A stretch of 6,135 nucleotides of DNA from JAVVTQ01 sp036653595 (GTDB lineage: Bacteria > Bacillota > Clostridia > Oscillospirales > Ruminococcaceae). The stretch spans positions 1-6,135 of the forward strand of contig JAVVTQ010000063.1 in the NCBI GenBank assembly GCA_036653595.1, read 5' to 3'. Positions 5,711 through 6,135 of this stretch are shown piece after piece. The notes under the pieces were generated by a model, which ran no database searches, was not told the DNA's origin, and saw only the letters and a list, made by a program, of their open reading frames with translations. The stretch's first letter is position 1, and each line of letters starts with the position of its first letter. The translations under genes were made by a program, and so were the position numbers.

Positions 5711-5748
5711 GAGAGAACCGAGCTTCCTGCATCACCGACAAATATTTG

Positions 5749-5792
5749 AAAGCGCGCCGTCGCGGGGAATACCTGCCGACTGTGCGCTTTTT
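5749..5792 (+). terminator. Intrinsic terminator of the deoD operon
   Basis: AAAGCGC (5749-5755) pairs with GCGCTTT (5784-5790). The stem continues inward to about 14 positions with one mismatch and one G-T wobble (GTCG with CGAC), and an inner CGGG/CCTG pairing is possible. The T-run at 5788-5792 and TTTCGTTTT just after it complete the signal, about 40 nt after the last stop codon. Confidence 0.88.
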
Positions 5793-6024
5793 GTTTCGTT
5801 TTCCCATTGTTATGTTTATTTTTCGTCCATGCTATGTGTTTTGCATTCCGTTTTTTGCTTTTTCTCTCGTTTTAGGCTTCTGATTTTTTGCTCTGCACCT
5901 TTGTTTATGTGTTTCTTTACTTGATTTCTTTGCTTTGGGTTTCTGTTTTTTTCTTCATATACACTTTTTATGTCTGTATTTCCTGCCCTGTACTTTTTCT
6001 TTTGAACTTGTGCCCCTGACCCTG
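5793..6024. other. Gene-free, strongly T-skewed spacer
   Basis: No credible gene on either strand. The plus strand is dominated by T and pyrimidine runs; for example 5821-5880 holds 33 T and only 4 A. Open frames here encode only low-complexity Phe/Cys/Ser-rich or Lys/Arg-rich peptides without ribosome binding sites. Confidence 0.7.
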
Positions 6025-6048
6025 TGCCCCGCACCTTGCCCCGCACCT
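6025..6048. repeat. Two tandem 12-bp copies of TGCCCCGCACCT
   Basis: Exact copies at 6025-6036 and 6037-6048, followed by TGC. A related TGCCCCTGACCCTG at 6011-6024 may be a degenerate third unit. Function unknown. Confidence 0.85.
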
Positions 6049-6063
6049 TGCTTTATCTGTAAG

Positions 6064-6135
6064 AATTGCGCGAAGCGCGGGGGAGTCAAGAGGTACACCT
6101 CTTGTCGTCAAGGGGTTGCGGGGGTGTCGGGGGCA
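6064..6135. repeat. GC-rich hairpin-bearing block at the window edge, possible dispersed intergenic element
   Basis: Contains GCGC-GAA-GCGC and then CAAGAGG-TACA-CCTCTTG (7-bp perfect stem, 4-nt loop, extendable to 8 bp), followed by a G-rich end GGGGGTGTCGGGGGCA that could be the left arm of a further stem lying outside the window. No T-tract follows the stem, so it is not a standard terminator. Classification as a repeated element is inferred from its form only. Confidence 0.35.

Noticed and set aside
5682..5924. Plus-strand frame of 80 codons after deoD copy 3
   Set aside because: Starts inside deoD, crosses its terminator and encodes low-complexity Phe/Ser/Cys-rich sequence with no RBS.
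5816..6046. Minus-strand Lys/Arg-rich frame of 76 codons
   Set aside because: A product of the T-skewed composition; no RBS, no domain, low complexity.

Overview
The window looks like chromosomal DNA of a Gram-positive anaerobe of the class Clostridia. Three things suggest this: strong AGGAGG-type ribosome binding sites, intrinsic terminators with T-tracts, and a lysine-rich lipoprotein of the DUF4358 type, a family I know mainly from Clostridia. The genus cannot be fixed from the sequence alone. All six genes appear intact, and no tRNA, rRNA, CRISPR array, transposase or phage gene was seen.

Left part (1-2591): two short membrane proteins of the ChrA/CHR family lie head to tail on the minus strand, with a 4-bp GTGA stop/start overlap. 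Such split 'short-chain' CHR pairs are expected to form one two-subunit anion transporter. A LysR-type regulator is transcribed divergently from them across a 311-bp control region. That region holds good promoter matches in both directions and four nested TGACATA/TAACATA half-sites, the layout expected of a LysR-controlled divergent unit. The 3' end of the second CHR gene lies in a 103-bp tandem repeat (at least 3.1 copies) that runs off the left edge.

Middle (2592-3539): a gene-free, locally structured spacer is followed by a perfect 13-bp hairpin terminator serving a minus-strand gene for a small secreted lipoprotein (DUF4358 type). The spacer upstream of the lipoprotein gene carries two predicted divergent promoters that overlap each other.

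Right part (3540-5792): three consecutive, complete, diverged copies of deoD (hexameric-type purine nucleoside phosphorylase) form a tight operon. The gaps are 18 and 14 bp, each gene has its own strong RBS, and the operon ends at a strong intrinsic terminator. All three proteins keep the phosphate- and base-binding residues of the family, so all three are probably active. Their differences near the base pocket suggest divided substrate preference (inference). They would split purine (deoxy)ribonucleosides into free base and (deoxy)ribose-1-phosphate for salvage or carbon use.

Right edge (5793-6135): no gene. A strongly T-skewed stretch is followed by a GC-rich block with a short tandem repeat and small hairpins. 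This resembles a dispersed intergenic element that continues past the edge.

The most notable points are the triple deoD array with mosaic similarity among its copies, the tandem repeat with a clustered sequence difference at the CHR gene end, and the nested operator-like array between the transporter and its likely regulator. No clearly new system was identified.
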